This document shows positions 35,754-45,090 of a DNA stretch of 64,000 nucleotides, piece after piece. The notes under the pieces are model-generated. The model was not told where the DNA came from. It worked only from the letters and a program-made list of their open reading frames with translations, and did no database searches. Each line of letters starts with the position of its first letter. Position 1 is the first letter of the stretch. The stretch comes from Kalmusia sp. IMI 367209. Its lineage: Eukaryota; Ascomycota; Dothideomycetes; Pleosporales; Didymosphaeriaceae. The stretch lies in NCBI GenBank assembly GCA_027946365.1, contig JAPEUQ010000003.1:2542001-2606000 (forward strand). Direction: 5' to 3'. The translations under genes were made by a program, and so were the position numbers.

Positions 35754-36340
35754 ATGGCGTATCCATGTGCCATCTGCACCAAACAATTCGATACTAAGAG
35801 AGCTCTTGAAGCTCACACCGGCACCAAGAACCCGGCGGTCCGCAAATCGCATACATGCAGCAAATGCGATCAAGTGTTCTGCAGTGAGACGGCTCTGGAA
35901 AACCATCGAAACGCACCTTCACATGCCACTATGTTTCGATGCAGCCTCTGCAATCGAAGGTTTGGCAGCAAACACGCTATTCGACAACACAAAAATTCGA
36001 ATGCCCACATAAAATTGGGCCAAAAACACAGATCTCCTCCTAAGACTGTGGGCGCTTCGAAGACAGCACATGTACGCTCATTTAGGACACAAGATGTTCA
36101 AGGTGCTGACCGCAAGCATAGGTTCTAGGCATCAAGGGCATTGCTCATAGAACGTCTAACGCGAGCAAAGAGCACACACACAGCAACGATAATATCGAGA
36201 TTTCAGACTCCTACGAAAGAAGCGACGAGGAGGAGTACCAGAGGAACTTCAGTCTGGGGGACTGGGATGATAGTCTGGACTGGGCGCTATGTGACAAGGA
36301 TTGTGGATGGTGTGGTCACTGTGCCGATGGCCGCTACTAA
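35754..36340 (+). CDS. C2H2 zinc-finger protein with Cys-rich C-terminus
   Basis: Two exons, 35754-36071 and 36122-36340, with a 50-nt intron (GTACGC, branch GCTGACC, CATAG), give 178 residues. The N-terminus contains a first finger-like unit (YPCAICTKQF, His later irregular), then two good C2H2 fingers: HTCSKCDQVFCSETALENHR with the second His after five residues, and FRCSLCNRRFGSKHAIRQHK, again H-x5-H. The linker and spacing differ from TFIIIA-type arrays and resemble the U1-like/JAZ-type fingers that can bind double-stranded RNA or DNA. Exon 2 is acidic and ends CDKDCGWCGHCADGRY, a short Cys-rich tail. Without the intron the frame would stop at 36128 and lose this tail. The fungal family with this tail is common but uncharacterised. 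Confidence 0.8.
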
Positions 36341-36928
36341 GCGCATGTTTGGACACAAGGCTCAAGAACTGAAGGTGGAGTCGGAGCACGATATAATTTA
36401 CTGCCTAAATAATGTATGATGAATACAAACAGTGAGGTAGTATGTTGTATGAAAACTAGTGTATCGCTCGCTGATCGCTGAGCCAATGCCATACCGTATT
36501 CCATTAGGTTCTGGAGTGAAGGCTATGAGCTGACATGTTCACGGAGCAGGAGGTAGTTCTGTAATGTAGACGAGTCATATGACCAAAAGACTAATGTCCT
36601 ATGAGCTCTCACGCTCAAAGGATCGTATCCACTTTGAACTTCTGAGTATCGTCCTTCATTTACAAGGTAATGGTTGGTAGATGAAATCGAGACTTTTACC
36701 CACTATGGATTTGGCACCGAAAATCTGACGTGCAATGAGATGTATAGTGGCAAGTCACGTGTTAGAATGTTCTAGCCACAGTTGCACAGCCACAATGACG
36801 TGGATAGATTTTGCGTATATAGTAGTAGATGCCTTTGCTCACAACCACTAAAATCGCTGCCATCTACGCAAAAAAAACCGAAGCAAATTTCCACATCCTT
36901 TCGGTCGTTTTCCACAATACAATTCAAA
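36341..36928. other. Intergenic region
   Basis: It contains the 3' flank of the zinc-finger gene and the promoter and leader of the small protein at 36929. The leader ends in a CA-rich stretch (CACAATACAATTCAAA) before the ATG. Confidence 0.5.
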
Positions 36929-37141
36929 ATGCCTGTTCCAATGCCTTCTACTACCGACAAGTCCACCGACAAGTCCACCAGCTCAGCGACTGCACAAACG
37001 GCGCATAGAGTCGAAAACCCTTCTACACAGAGCGTAGCTTCGGCCACTCATACCCAGAAGACGGAAGCCGAGTTGGAAGCTGAACGTCTGTACGAGGAAC
37101 GCATGGAGGAGGAGTATGCGAAAAGAGAGGGTGGCGCATAG
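36929..37141 (+). CDS. Small hydrophilic hypothetical protein
   Basis: 70 residues from the ATG at 36929 (CAAA context). An upstream in-frame ATG at 36782 would add 49 residues of leader-like sequence and is not preferred. The protein is Ser/Thr-rich with a tandem STDKSTDKST, then an acidic helix (TEAELEAERLYEERMEEEYA). No family is recognised and no signal peptide. Such small acidic-helix proteins are common in these fungi. It is convergent with the DUF4202 gene, 123 bp apart. Confidence 0.5.
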   Translation: MPVPMPSTTDKSTDKSTSSATAQTAHRVENPSTQSVASATHTQKTEAELEAERLYEERMEEEYAKREGGA

Positions 37142-37264
37142 GCGCTCTGCACCGTCCGACCACGACTGCGATGATCAATAATTCCATCGACTCAATTTGA
37201 GATATCCCTTCCGCTCCCAGGGCTTCCGATTTATGTAGCATAATCCAATCCAATCACCATTCAA

Positions 37265-37873
37265 CTATCCGGCTAGTGCCTTCTGTATCAACTCCTTTGG
37301 TCGCCCCTCCATCGGTATTTGTAGCGCAAGTTCATGGCCTTTCTCCGTCATTTTCACCCAGGTCTTCTTTAGAATCCCTATTATCTTTTCTTCATCATGT
37401 TCCCCTTGAAACTTCTCAAACTGATCGTCTAGAAACACCAAGCACGCCACATCCTCTAATACCATAGCCTCCTCGTCTCCCTCCTTCAGACCCTCTTTCT
37501 TGATCAAACTACCCACCCTAGACATGAACTCGCTAGGTCCTGACGCTGCACCTTGGAGACCGTACCCTTCCTCGTCGAGAATGCAGAGCACAAGGTCGGC
37601 TTGTCGTTTCTTGAGGTGCGTGCGCCATGTGTGGTACCCGATGCGCGTCATAGGGTAGGAGGAGCGGGGGACTTCCCAACGGCGGAAGTGTTGGGCGCGG
37701 ATAGCGAGATGGAGAGCTTCAGAAGCTTCGGGGCATCGTTTCTCGAGGTAAGAGGTGCATTTTTGCGCGTAGTGTAGTTCATAGGGGACTTCTTTGCCAT
37801 CGATGGTGATTTTGTTGGGATCTTTAGCGTGGGCCTCATCAATGGCTGCGAGGGCTTTATCGTAAGGCGTCAT
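37265..37873 (-). CDS. DUF4202 family protein
   Basis: Single exon of 202 residues. The sequence runs through the family signature in order: ALAAIDEAHAKDPNKITIDG, LHLAIRAQHFRRWEVPRSSY, RIGYHTWRTHLKKRQADL, VLEDVACLVFLDDQFEKF, and EKIIGILKKTWVKMTEKGHE. The conserved QHFRRWEVPRSSYPM and LEDVACLVFL blocks leave no doubt about the family (PF13875), found in fungi and bacteria. Many conserved His, Arg, Glu and Asp residues suggest a metal-binding, HD-like helical enzyme, but no activity is established to my knowledge. Full length compared with its relatives. It lies 186 bp from the MITE at 38059, which would be in its upstream region. Confidence 0.9.
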   Translation of the reverse strand: MTPYDKALAAIDEAHAKDPNKITIDGKEVPYELHYAQKCTSYLEKRCPEASEALHLAIRAQHFRRWEVPRSSYPMTRIGYHTWRTHLKKRQADLVLCILDEEGYGLQGAASGPSEFMSRVGSLIKKEGLKEGDEEAMVLEDVACLVFLDDQFEKFQGEHDEEKIIGILKKTWVKMTEKGHELALQIPMEGRPKELIQKALAG

Positions 37874-38049
37874 TGTGAGAATGAAAGGAGTGAATAAGTC
37901 GCAGAGAGTAGGTGCTATCTCTGAGAGTATTGATATCTTCTAATGATAATGAACCGCATTTGGTTGGCTGCTGCGGGGTAGCCCTGTGGGAAGGAAGTAC
38001 CGAGATCGGAGCTTTGAGGGGAAGCTGCAACCGAGGCTAGGTGCACTGA

Positions 38050-38358
38050 GTCATTCCACAGTCTGCAGGTCAAACTGACTTGACTTTTGACGAGCTTTAC
38101 TTGACTTTTGACGAGCTTTACTTGACTTTTGACGAGCTTTACTTGACTTTTGACGAGCTTTACTTGACTTTTGCCGAGCTTTACTTGACTTTTGCCGAGC
38201 TTTACTTGACTTTTGCCGAGCTTTACTTGACCTTACCTAAAAGGGTATCTACAAGTGTTTGCGCACTAACCTGTTGCGCTGGCAGAGCCGCGCTAGCTCA
38301 TTTTCAAGTCAACCTCGGCAAAAGTCAAGTCAGCTTGACCTGTCGCCACGTCATTCCA
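38050..38358. mobile_element. MITE-like element, copy 1, with 9-bp target duplication and expanded internal repeat
   Basis: A 291-bp element (38059-38349) lies between two identical 9-bp direct repeats GTCATTCCA (38050-38058 and 38350-38358). Its ends are inverted repeats: CAGGTCAAACTGACTTGACT on the left (from 38066) against the reverse complement of the right end, differing by one base over about 24 bp; the outermost 7 bp of the left end have diverged. It has no coding capacity of its own. A second copy of 165 bp in inverse orientation lies at 46661-46825. Small size, terminal inverted repeats and a 9-bp duplication suit a non-autonomous DNA transposon, most like Mutator-type elements. Confidence 0.8.
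38079..38225 (+). repeat. Tandem 21-bp minisatellite, seven units, inside the MITE
   Basis: Seven perfect-length units of CTTGACTTTTGACGAGCTTT plus A start at 38079, 38100, 38121, 38142, 38163, 38184 and 38205. The first four have GAC in the middle and the last three GCC. The other element copy has a single unit with GCC. The frame stays open as LTFDELY/LTFAELY repeats, but this follows from 21 being a multiple of three, not from a gene. Confidence 0.95.
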
Positions 38359-38780
38359 GATGCTGACTCCACACACCAACGACCTGGCAACCTTTAACAT
38401 AGCTCCGCCAAATCCAGCCTGCAAAATCGACAAAGGTGTAGATACTTACTCGGTGGTTCTTTGAAGAGTCGACATAGAATCTCATGCTTCTGAACTTTTA
38501 CCTCCGCACATCTGGAGATCTAATCACTGATGCGGAACCAGCAACAGCGCACGTCACTCACACCTTGCATAATGATACGGACAAATCAACTTTTATTTAC
38601 AAAGGTGAAAGAATTGCACATGAAAAAACTTTGCACCGGCTATCCGGCAACATGAAGAGTTAAAAATAGCTATCTACTGAAGATTGTATCGAGTCAGTCC
38701 AAAATCATAACTGATGTCATCATATCAATACCGCCATCCCACTACCGATACTTCTAGGAACAAACATTGGTCACATATCA

Positions 38781-39137
38781 TTAGGCTCCACTCGCCTCGC
38801 CCTCACCCTCGCGCTTGGCTTCCTTTCCTTTTTTGGTAGCCTCCTTCGCAGCCTTCTTGTCGGCCTCCTTGTCCCTCTTTTCTTCTTCTTTCACATCTCG
38901 TTCGCTCATCTCTCTGTCTATACTAAACTCTGCGTCGATCCAACAGCCTGCGCAGATTCCTTTATATGGGTTGTCATCAGGTCTGAGTCTTCTGCAGCCT
39001 GAGATCATGCATCTCGCGTTTGTGTTGTAGGTCCTCACAACTGGTGGATTGGAATTCAAGGGTGTCCCGCTTTTCTTGAAGGGCGCCGTTATGGTTTCAA
39101 TTTTGATTGCTAGACGACTATCTCTTGCGGGCTGCAT
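38781..39137 (-). CDS. Small hypothetical protein with Cys motif and basic coiled tail
   Basis: From the ATG at 39137 the protein has 118 residues; a longer frame opens at 39380 but the additional 81 residues look like untranslated leader. A Cys-rich core, ARCMISGCRRLRPDDNPYKG followed by ICAGCW, has a C-x4-C...C-x2-C arrangement that could bind zinc. The C-terminus is a run of alternating Lys/Glu/Asp/Ala (EEEKRDKEADKKAAKEATKK). I recognise no family. There is no signal peptide. Function unknown. Confidence 0.55.
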   Translation of the reverse strand: MQPARDSRLAIKIETITAPFKKSGTPLNSNPPVVRTYNTNARCMISGCRRLRPDDNPYKGICAGCWIDAEFSIDREMSERDVKEEEKRDKEADKKAAKEATKKGKEAKREGEGEASGA

Positions 39138-40205
39138 GGTGGGTTTGCTATCGGGTTTCTGGGAGGATCTGAAAATTAGTGAATTAATGACGGCTTTGCT
39201 GAATAAAAACGGCTTGAGAATCTGCCCGAAGATGGGAATGGTGATTTTTTGACGAGAGATAGGAGAGGGCGCATTCAGACCTGAGCATTTATAGGAATGA
39301 TGCGTCACACTTCTTGTGGTAAGGTGGTGAGCAGCACTTTGAACAGCGTGTCTGAGGATAAGGGTCAAGTTCTGACACATCTATTGGTAGGCAATCCGGC
39401 TCTCGCGTAAAAAATACGGCGAAGAACACCTTGGAGCTTCCAATCAAGTCTAAAATGGCCTGTAGTCACTAATAATATGGGCAATCTATATAGTAGTGTT
39501 AGTTAACACCATGTTCAATTCGCTCTGTCAGAGGTGGCTCATCACACGTTTGTTGACTCGAATTCGCGCGCAACCAACCTTTGGCCTTGTGCACTTGACA
39601 CATACATACGGGCAGGTACCAATATACTTACCCGATGCTAGCTTAGTAGGTTCACGTACCTTAGTACGGCCCGGCTGCTACCTTTAAGTATAGAATTTAG
39701 ATTTCTAGGCCCTATCGTAGTGCCATTTCTCTATACTATATTATATATGCCTGCCCGCTACACACTTTAACTAATTCTGGATGAAGACTGAACTTGTGAT
39801 ATCCAGAATCGCACAAGCGCCTAGGGAAGAAGTTAATCTAGCGAGACATGGATAAAGAAATGTGAGGAGGTGCTAAATACGAGGTACGGCTAGATATAGG
39901 AAAGGACTAATCACATTAGACCCTTTCGTTGAGAGATGTATGTTGACGTTGACAATCTTCTTGAATGGGAAGATGATATCATACAGTGGGAAAGAGATGT
40001 CAAGCAATTGTTGTTTCACTCTCGCTCGGTCTTGCCGTCTGTCCTCATAGTGAAGGCGTCGTACACCATGATCCGTTTGTTAGGAACTAATGTCTCATAC
40101 GCTCCTGCCATGTAAATTCACACGCACCCGTAACAATCTCGCTGTTGTGTTCCAACTCTCTACCATACCGCTTACATTTTGTATCGATACTCAAGCAAAT
40201 CCACC
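39138..40205. other. Intergenic region
   Basis: It is the divergent region between two hypothetical genes. 39490-39780 is rich in TA steps and short stop-filled frames, like a decayed element, but no repeat partner or domain is visible. A CCACC context precedes the next ATG. Confidence 0.5.
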
Positions 40206-41099
40206 ATGACTGCTATGGACACTGACCCGATCGAAAGCCTCTTTCCTCCCTCCTACAACCGCTACATGGACATCGAGTGGCCCTTGTGGAACTATGACGT
40301 TCTATATAACAGTATCAAAAAGCGCGACGATGGCTATATCCTCGCCTTCTTCGCAGGTAACAATTACGTCTATCGCTCTCTTACCTTTGAGCTTCCCGCT
40401 CCGCTTCAGCCTCCTCAGAACCGCGTCGACACAGCAACCCGGAATTACCTCCTTTTTTGGACCATGTCCGAGTTCAAGGTCGATCCGAAAGAATACATGG
40501 AGATGATTGAGGATGATCAGGATCTGTTGTCGAGCTTTCTGTTGGGTGTATTGTACATGATTGACAAGTTGAAGAAGGCCGTTGTTCCAGAGGTTGTCCA
40601 AAAAGAGCGTTTTCTGGAGCTATTGACTTCGTTGGAGGTCAATGCGCATCAGCAGTTTACGACCTATTATGAGGCTGAGGAGGAGATTGATAAGTTTCAA
40701 CAGTCTGCGGCCTCCACAAAGAATGAGATTGAGAAACTGAAAGACATTTTAATCACTCTGGAGGATTATATGGAAAAGCTGAACCAGATCGACCCTGGTG
40801 AGAAAGAGGAGAAAAGTGACACTCGGGGCGAGAGCGTGGCGGTTGGGGAGCATGGGAACGTGGAAGGAAAGGAGCAAGATCACGAGAAAAAAGACGATGG
40901 GGAAGAAGGAGTGCGAGGAGTGCAGATAGAACACGAGGACGAGAAGAAGCAGGACCGTGATCTCGACGTGGGATCAGCCGAAGATGAAGGTGTGGGTGAT
41001 GAGGCTGTTCGACCGGGTAGCGCGAAAGTTCCTACAAAGGCTAAGAAGAGGGCTAAGAGCATGAAAGCGAAGCAGGCGATGGAGCAAGAGCAGAAGTAG
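40206..41099 (+). CDS. Hypothetical protein with helical core and charged C-terminus
   Basis: Single exon, 297 residues from the ATG at 40206, which sits in an ideal CCACCATG context; an in-frame ATG 27 bp upstream is less likely. Residues 1-105 form a globular aromatic-rich part (YMDIEWPLWNYDVLYNSIKK, then RNYLLFWTMSEFKVDPKEYM). Next comes a helical segment with a coiled coil (ASTKNEIEKLKDILITLEDY). From about residue 190 the protein is acidic and Lys/Glu-rich, ending in a basic KAKKRAKSMKAKQ run that could act as a nuclear signal. I recognise no family. There is no signal peptide or membrane span. Confidence 0.65.
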   Translation: MTAMDTDPIESLFPPSYNRYMDIEWPLWNYDVLYNSIKKRDDGYILAFFAGNNYVYRSLTFELPAPLQPPQNRVDTATRNYLLFWTMSEFKVDPKEYMEMIEDDQDLLSSFLLGVLYMIDKLKKAVVPEVVQKERFLELLTSLEVNAHQQFTTYYEAEEEIDKFQQSAASTKNEIEKLKDILITLEDYMEKLNQIDPGEKEEKSDTRGESVAVGEHGNVEGKEQDHEKKDDGEEGVRGVQIEHEDEKKQDRDLDVGSAEDEGVGDEAVRPGSAKVPTKAKKRAKSMKAKQAMEQEQK

Positions 41100-41920
41100 A
41101 TGATTCTTGAAAGAAAGCAAGACATGAGACAAATGGTGGCACTCAAATGAAACAATAGGTTAGGCATTTCAATTGTGGTTATTCATAATGAGCTTCGCCG
41201 GGGCGTTTTTCTTAGCTAAAACAACCAAAGAGTAGTCATTTTCTCCCTGACGTCTTAGAAGGCTGGCAATACCAGTCGAGACCCATGTCTAACGTAACTC
41301 TACGACTTAAGCTGATCGTAGCGGAATGTTTATCACGTCCTCTGCAATTTGACAATATTCTTAAGGAAACTCATGAAGGGTCGTGTGTAAATCATAGAAT
41401 ATCTGCACGAAAGATTGCACTGCTCTTCCACGAAACTCATTAGAGCAACTTCGGCTGGTTGCGTGAATATATGTCGGGTTCTACGTTGGTTCCTGTACTG
41501 TGTCGTGGTTCGAGGCTCTAGAAGTGCCCAATGGCATCTTGTTGAAATATTCACGGGGTGATCCTTGCGTACTACTAGAGGTCGTTACTTATGCAATGAT
41601 TACTTGCCTACGAGGTAAAAGTTATCTGGGTTACGGAGATGGTTAGTTGAGGACGCCAATTGTCCAGAGGGTGGTGTGTGGTGAGAGTTTGGTGCAAGCC
41701 ATGCTATCACGGTAACTGTCAAGTCTAATATGGACTGTTGAGAATGGTCTACGGTCCTGGAGTAATGGTTCATGGGAATGTCTCGCTGATATACTCGTTT
41801 GAGCCGAGTAGAATCGTTTGGAAATATCGGTGCAGGCATGATCAGATGTTTCATTTCAAAGTAATCATCTCTGTTTGGGCCTCTGTACTTTCTCTACACT
41901 TCCTCTACTACCAATATTGA
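41100..41920. other. Intergenic region between convergent genes
   Basis: It contains only 3' flanks. Frames at 41333-41554 and 41600-41854 (minus) have no domain and are not called. Confidence 0.6.
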
Positions 41921-43381
41921 CTATAGGAAGAACACGGCTAGCATCGCGAAGGCAATGACCAAATTGCGCGACGCGATAAGTGCATCTGCACCACCGGTAT
42001 TCTCAGCAGGCTTGCCACTACCCGTCGCAGTTGGAGAGCCCGCCGCTGAGTTCTCTGACGATGTTCCATTGCCACTAGACTCGGTAGTAGGTGCCTTCGC
42101 ATCCGAAACCAACAGCGCCTGCACCACAGACAGCGCACTGAACGCTTCTCCCAGGCCACCATCAACTCCAACGGGGTCTCCGTTCCCCGTCCATTTGAGC
42201 GCGCACTTCAAACTATCCTTTTCGCCCTCACAACTGTCAGCCGCGCCTTGCGCAGAAGCTTGTAGAATAGGTATAAGCGAGCCCGAAACGAAAGGAGCAG
42301 CTTGAGCGGCACGGGCGAAAGAGCGAGTAGCGATGCCTTTGAAGGCACGTTGGTCGGTGTTGCATTTCCCGTTTCCTTCACAGGCAACTTCGACGAGAAC
42401 AGAGCTGTCTTTTTGGAAGATAGTGGTGTCGTTGACGAAGCCGGTGACTGCTTCCTTCCACGTATCGTTGCCGTTGGTCTGTGTGTATCAGCGAATGCTT
42501 TAAGGAGGTATGCGCTTGGAATACTTACCACATTGTACATAACGGCGGCGCCCTCGGTGAAGATACCGAGGCCGTATGACCACTGTATGCGATTGATCTG
42601 AGAGCAGTTTGTGCTCTCGTCGGTCCCATCATAAACGTGGAACTTATCATCAATCAAGCCGATATTCTTCGTCCACTGGAAAGCCGTCTCTGCCCATTCT
42701 GAGTATGTTGAGTTCCCAGTGAACTTAGCAAGACGAGCAGCGAGTAGGAAAAAGTTTCCATTTGTGAAGCTGTTCTTGTAGGTGTAACCGCTGTTGAACG
42801 CGTAAATCTGCCATTTCAAGCCACCGTCGCAAGTCTCGGTGTTCCAGCGCTGGACCTGGTCGTTGAACACATTGATGGCGAAATCAACCCATGAGTGGTT
42901 TCCAAGTTTGGACGTCGAGAACCCATCTTCGGCAGCCGCCATAGCCGTAAGTCCCCAGATGCTTTGATCTTCGTTGCCCAAAGTTTTGGTCTGGTTCGGG
43001 GGCATGAAAGAATATGAGTCGCTAACCTGGTGCATCACACCTTCCGCGATAAGATCGTCATATTGATTGTCGCCAGTCAAGTACGAGTAGTCGATTAAAC
43101 TGCCTAGGACAGCGCCGGATTCCCACCAGTAATACGGATCATTGAAGAGGCCAGGAATAAGCTCATCTTTGAGATCTTTGTTGTATTTGGCGACAATGCC
43201 ACCGGCGATTGTTTTCGCAGCGCTTTTGATCGAATCTGAGATAGGTTAGATCGGTATCGGTTTTCTCCTGAACTTTAGAAATTCCCATACCCTGGTTTTT
43301 CACATCAATGTCCAAGGCGGTGCTCGAATGGGCAAAAAATGAGGTAGCGAGCGACAGAAAAAAGAAAGAAACAAACATCAT
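41921..43381 (-). CDS. GPI-anchored GH76 endo-1,6-alpha-mannosidase (DFG5/DCW1 family)
   Basis: Three exons, 43381-43291, 43235-42529 and 42478-41921, with introns of 55 and 50 nt in phase, give 451 residues. An N-terminal signal peptide (MMFVSFFFLSLATSFFAHSS) is followed by a GH76 domain: DPYYWWESGAVLGSLIDYSY, TLGNEDQSIWGLTAMAAAED with the acidic pair of the active site region, GGLKWQIYAFNSGYTYKNSF, NRIQWSYGLGIFTEGAAVMY and FKGIATRSFARAAQ. The C-terminus has a Ser/Thr/Gly/Asn linker and a hydrophobic end (LVIAFAMLAVFFL), a GPI-attachment signal. Members transfer GPI-linked wall proteins to the glucan by acting on the mannose of the GPI anchor at the plasma membrane and wall. All expected blocks are present. 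It is probably one of several paralogues. Confidence 0.92.
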
Positions 43382-43678
43382 GGAAGGAGTGACGTAAGAT
43401 TTACCTGCTTTCGCAAAGGTGGAGAAAAAGAGTGCAGTCCCCGTGAATTTAACATTGCGATCCTCTAAGCTTGGCGCTAACCGGCGTGAGCACTCAGCCT
43501 CGTGCCAGCCTACACGCACGGATCAGCACACCAGGCAGCCGACCCCGCGGAGCCAATGAGCACCGAACCCGAAATTAGAAAGACCGCAGTCACCCCCTAG
43601 CCCGAACTATTCAAACCCTTCCTCAAACGAAGGATCGTAGGAGGTGCACGAAGCCACTCTAAGGTTTCTTGCACGAGA

Positions 43679-44929
43679 TTAGTGCGTACAATGCTCTTGA
43701 ATCTTGTCCATTAATGCTTCTGCTATTTCATGAGCGAAGCTTGTGTCGTTGATGTCTCGGACATCTTCCTTGACCTGTATGCCGCTGCCATCGAGGCTTT
43801 GCTTGACGGCGTTGAACAGAGCCTCATCGACCAATGCATCCGCAAATGGTCCTTCAGGCGTCGAAATCATACTAATACCTCCTCGAGGCAACCACACTTC
43901 GATGCTAGTCGGATCTAGGGCGTGCTGACGTAATTGAGAACCGATGAAATGTCCGACTTCTGTTGCCTCTTCCTCGGAAGTTCTCATCAAGGTGACAACT
44001 GGATTGTGCTCGTACAGCTTCCGTGACTTGTAGCGCTCTGGCACAGTATTCTTCGGTCCAAAGTTGGTCATGTCGGTTGCACCGACTGACACGATATTCG
44101 GTATGCCGGCTTTTGCTGCTGCTTCGAGACGATGCTCTCCGGCACTCATTACACCGCCTGTAACGAGGTCGCACACCTCTGTAGTGGTGAGATCTAGCAC
44201 AGCATCGAGTCCGCCTTCGCGGACCAGCCGCTCCATAGCTTTCCCTCCATGGCCGGTTGCGTGGAAGACGTAAGTCTCGACGTCATAATTCGATTCAAGG
44301 TGCTTGCGTATCGTGTCTACGGCTGGAGTCGTCACGCCGAACATGGTAATTCCGATTCTTTTTCTGGACGAAGAAACACTTCCTGAGCTCCGTGCAACAT
44401 ACGAACGAGCCATCCCTGCAATGGCCGCACCGGCATTGCTGAGCACATTGCGCAACACTTGATTGAGGCCGGCAATATCCACAACGGAGTACATCAGCGT
44501 GATATCCGTCTCCTCGACGATAGGTCCCGTATCGCCACTCGCAATCGTTGAGACGATCAATTTCGGAAAGCCAAAGGGAACTGCGTTCCTCATCACCTCC
44601 GCAGCGAGCGATGTACCTCCAGAGCCTCCAGCAGAGATGATGCCATGAATCGAACCGGCGTCGTATAGTTCCTTCACTAACTTGGTTGCGTAGCCTGCCA
44701 TCGTCTTGATGACCTCTCCACGCGGCAGCTCTTCAATATCCTGGCCTTCTCCATACTTCTGTACTACCTCCCTCTTCTCGAAATCAATGGCTGCGTGGGG
44801 GGTGTCATGCCTTCCGACATCGATGAGTGTGACCTTGACCTGCGGATCTGAAAGCTGGATCGTTTCGCGTAGGAACAGCAGCTCTTCTAGTTTGGTATCG
44901 CAAGTGCCCAAGAGAGCTACGGTAGCCAT
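43679..44929 (-). CDS. UPF0261 / Tm-1-like ATP-binding protein
   Basis: Single exon of 416 residues from the ATG at 44929. The sequence starts MATVALLGTCDTKLEELLFL, the characteristic start of UPF0261 (Tm-1-like) proteins. Further blocks are GIISAGGSGGTSLAAEVMRN, ASGDTGPIVEETDITLMYSV, IAGLNQVLRNVLSNAGAAIA, KRIGITMFGVTTPAVDTIRK, YVFHATGHGGKAMERLV, and GIPNIVSVGATDMTNFGPKN. In the tomato Tm-1 protein the same domain binds ATP and forms the N-terminal half of a fusion with a TIM-barrel. Function in fungi is unknown; bacterial relatives are small-molecule enzymes of unclear role. It is full length for the family. The partner TIM-barrel gene begins 161 bp away on the other strand, so the two genes probably work together. 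Confidence 0.92.
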   Translation of the reverse strand: MATVALLGTCDTKLEELLFLRETIQLSDPQVKVTLIDVGRHDTPHAAIDFEKREVVQKYGEGQDIEELPRGEVIKTMAGYATKLVKELYDAGSIHGIISAGGSGGTSLAAEVMRNAVPFGFPKLIVSTIASGDTGPIVEETDITLMYSVVDIAGLNQVLRNVLSNAGAAIAGMARSYVARSSGSVSSSRKRIGITMFGVTTPAVDTIRKHLESNYDVETYVFHATGHGGKAMERLVREGGLDAVLDLTTTEVCDLVTGGVMSAGEHRLEAAAKAGIPNIVSVGATDMTNFGPKNTVPERYKSRKLYEHNPVVTLMRTSEEEATEVGHFIGSQLRQHALDPTSIEVWLPRGGISMISTPEGPFADALVDEALFNAVKQSLDGSGIQVKEDVRDINDTSFAHEIAEALMDKIQEHCTH

Positions 44930-45090
44930 GATAATAAGCGGCGAGTTGTCATCACTCTTGATGGAGGGTGTGAATAGGGTGAATGTTATTTGCCCTCCAT
45001 TGTTGGGTCCCGCATTAGCCCCGCTCTGTTGACGTCAGCGCACCTGCCACGTTCGATAGCGACACGAAAGAAAACCTCCTCAACACCAGT
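44930..45090. promoter_or_regulatory. Bidirectional promoter, UPF0261 / TIM-barrel pair
   Basis: These 161 bp contain both leaders and must contain both promoters. Divergence at such short distance suggests shared regulation. No clear TATA box is seen. Confidence 0.55.

Larger units (their letters stand above)
37874..38780. other. Intergenic region containing the MITE
   Basis: Apart from the element at 38050-38358, this stretch holds the promoter of the DUF4202 gene and the 3' flank of the 38781 gene. The frame 38080-38397 is the translated minisatellite and is not called as a gene. Confidence 0.6.

Noticed and set aside
38079..38225. Regular 21-bp repeats as a CRISPR-like array
   Set aside because: Units are directly adjacent with no spacers and lie inside a MITE; the genome is eukaryotic.
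38080..38397. 105-codon open frame with LTFDELY repeats as a repeat protein
   Set aside because: It is the translated minisatellite; 21 is divisible by three, so openness is trivial, and the same core in the other MITE copy is non-coding.
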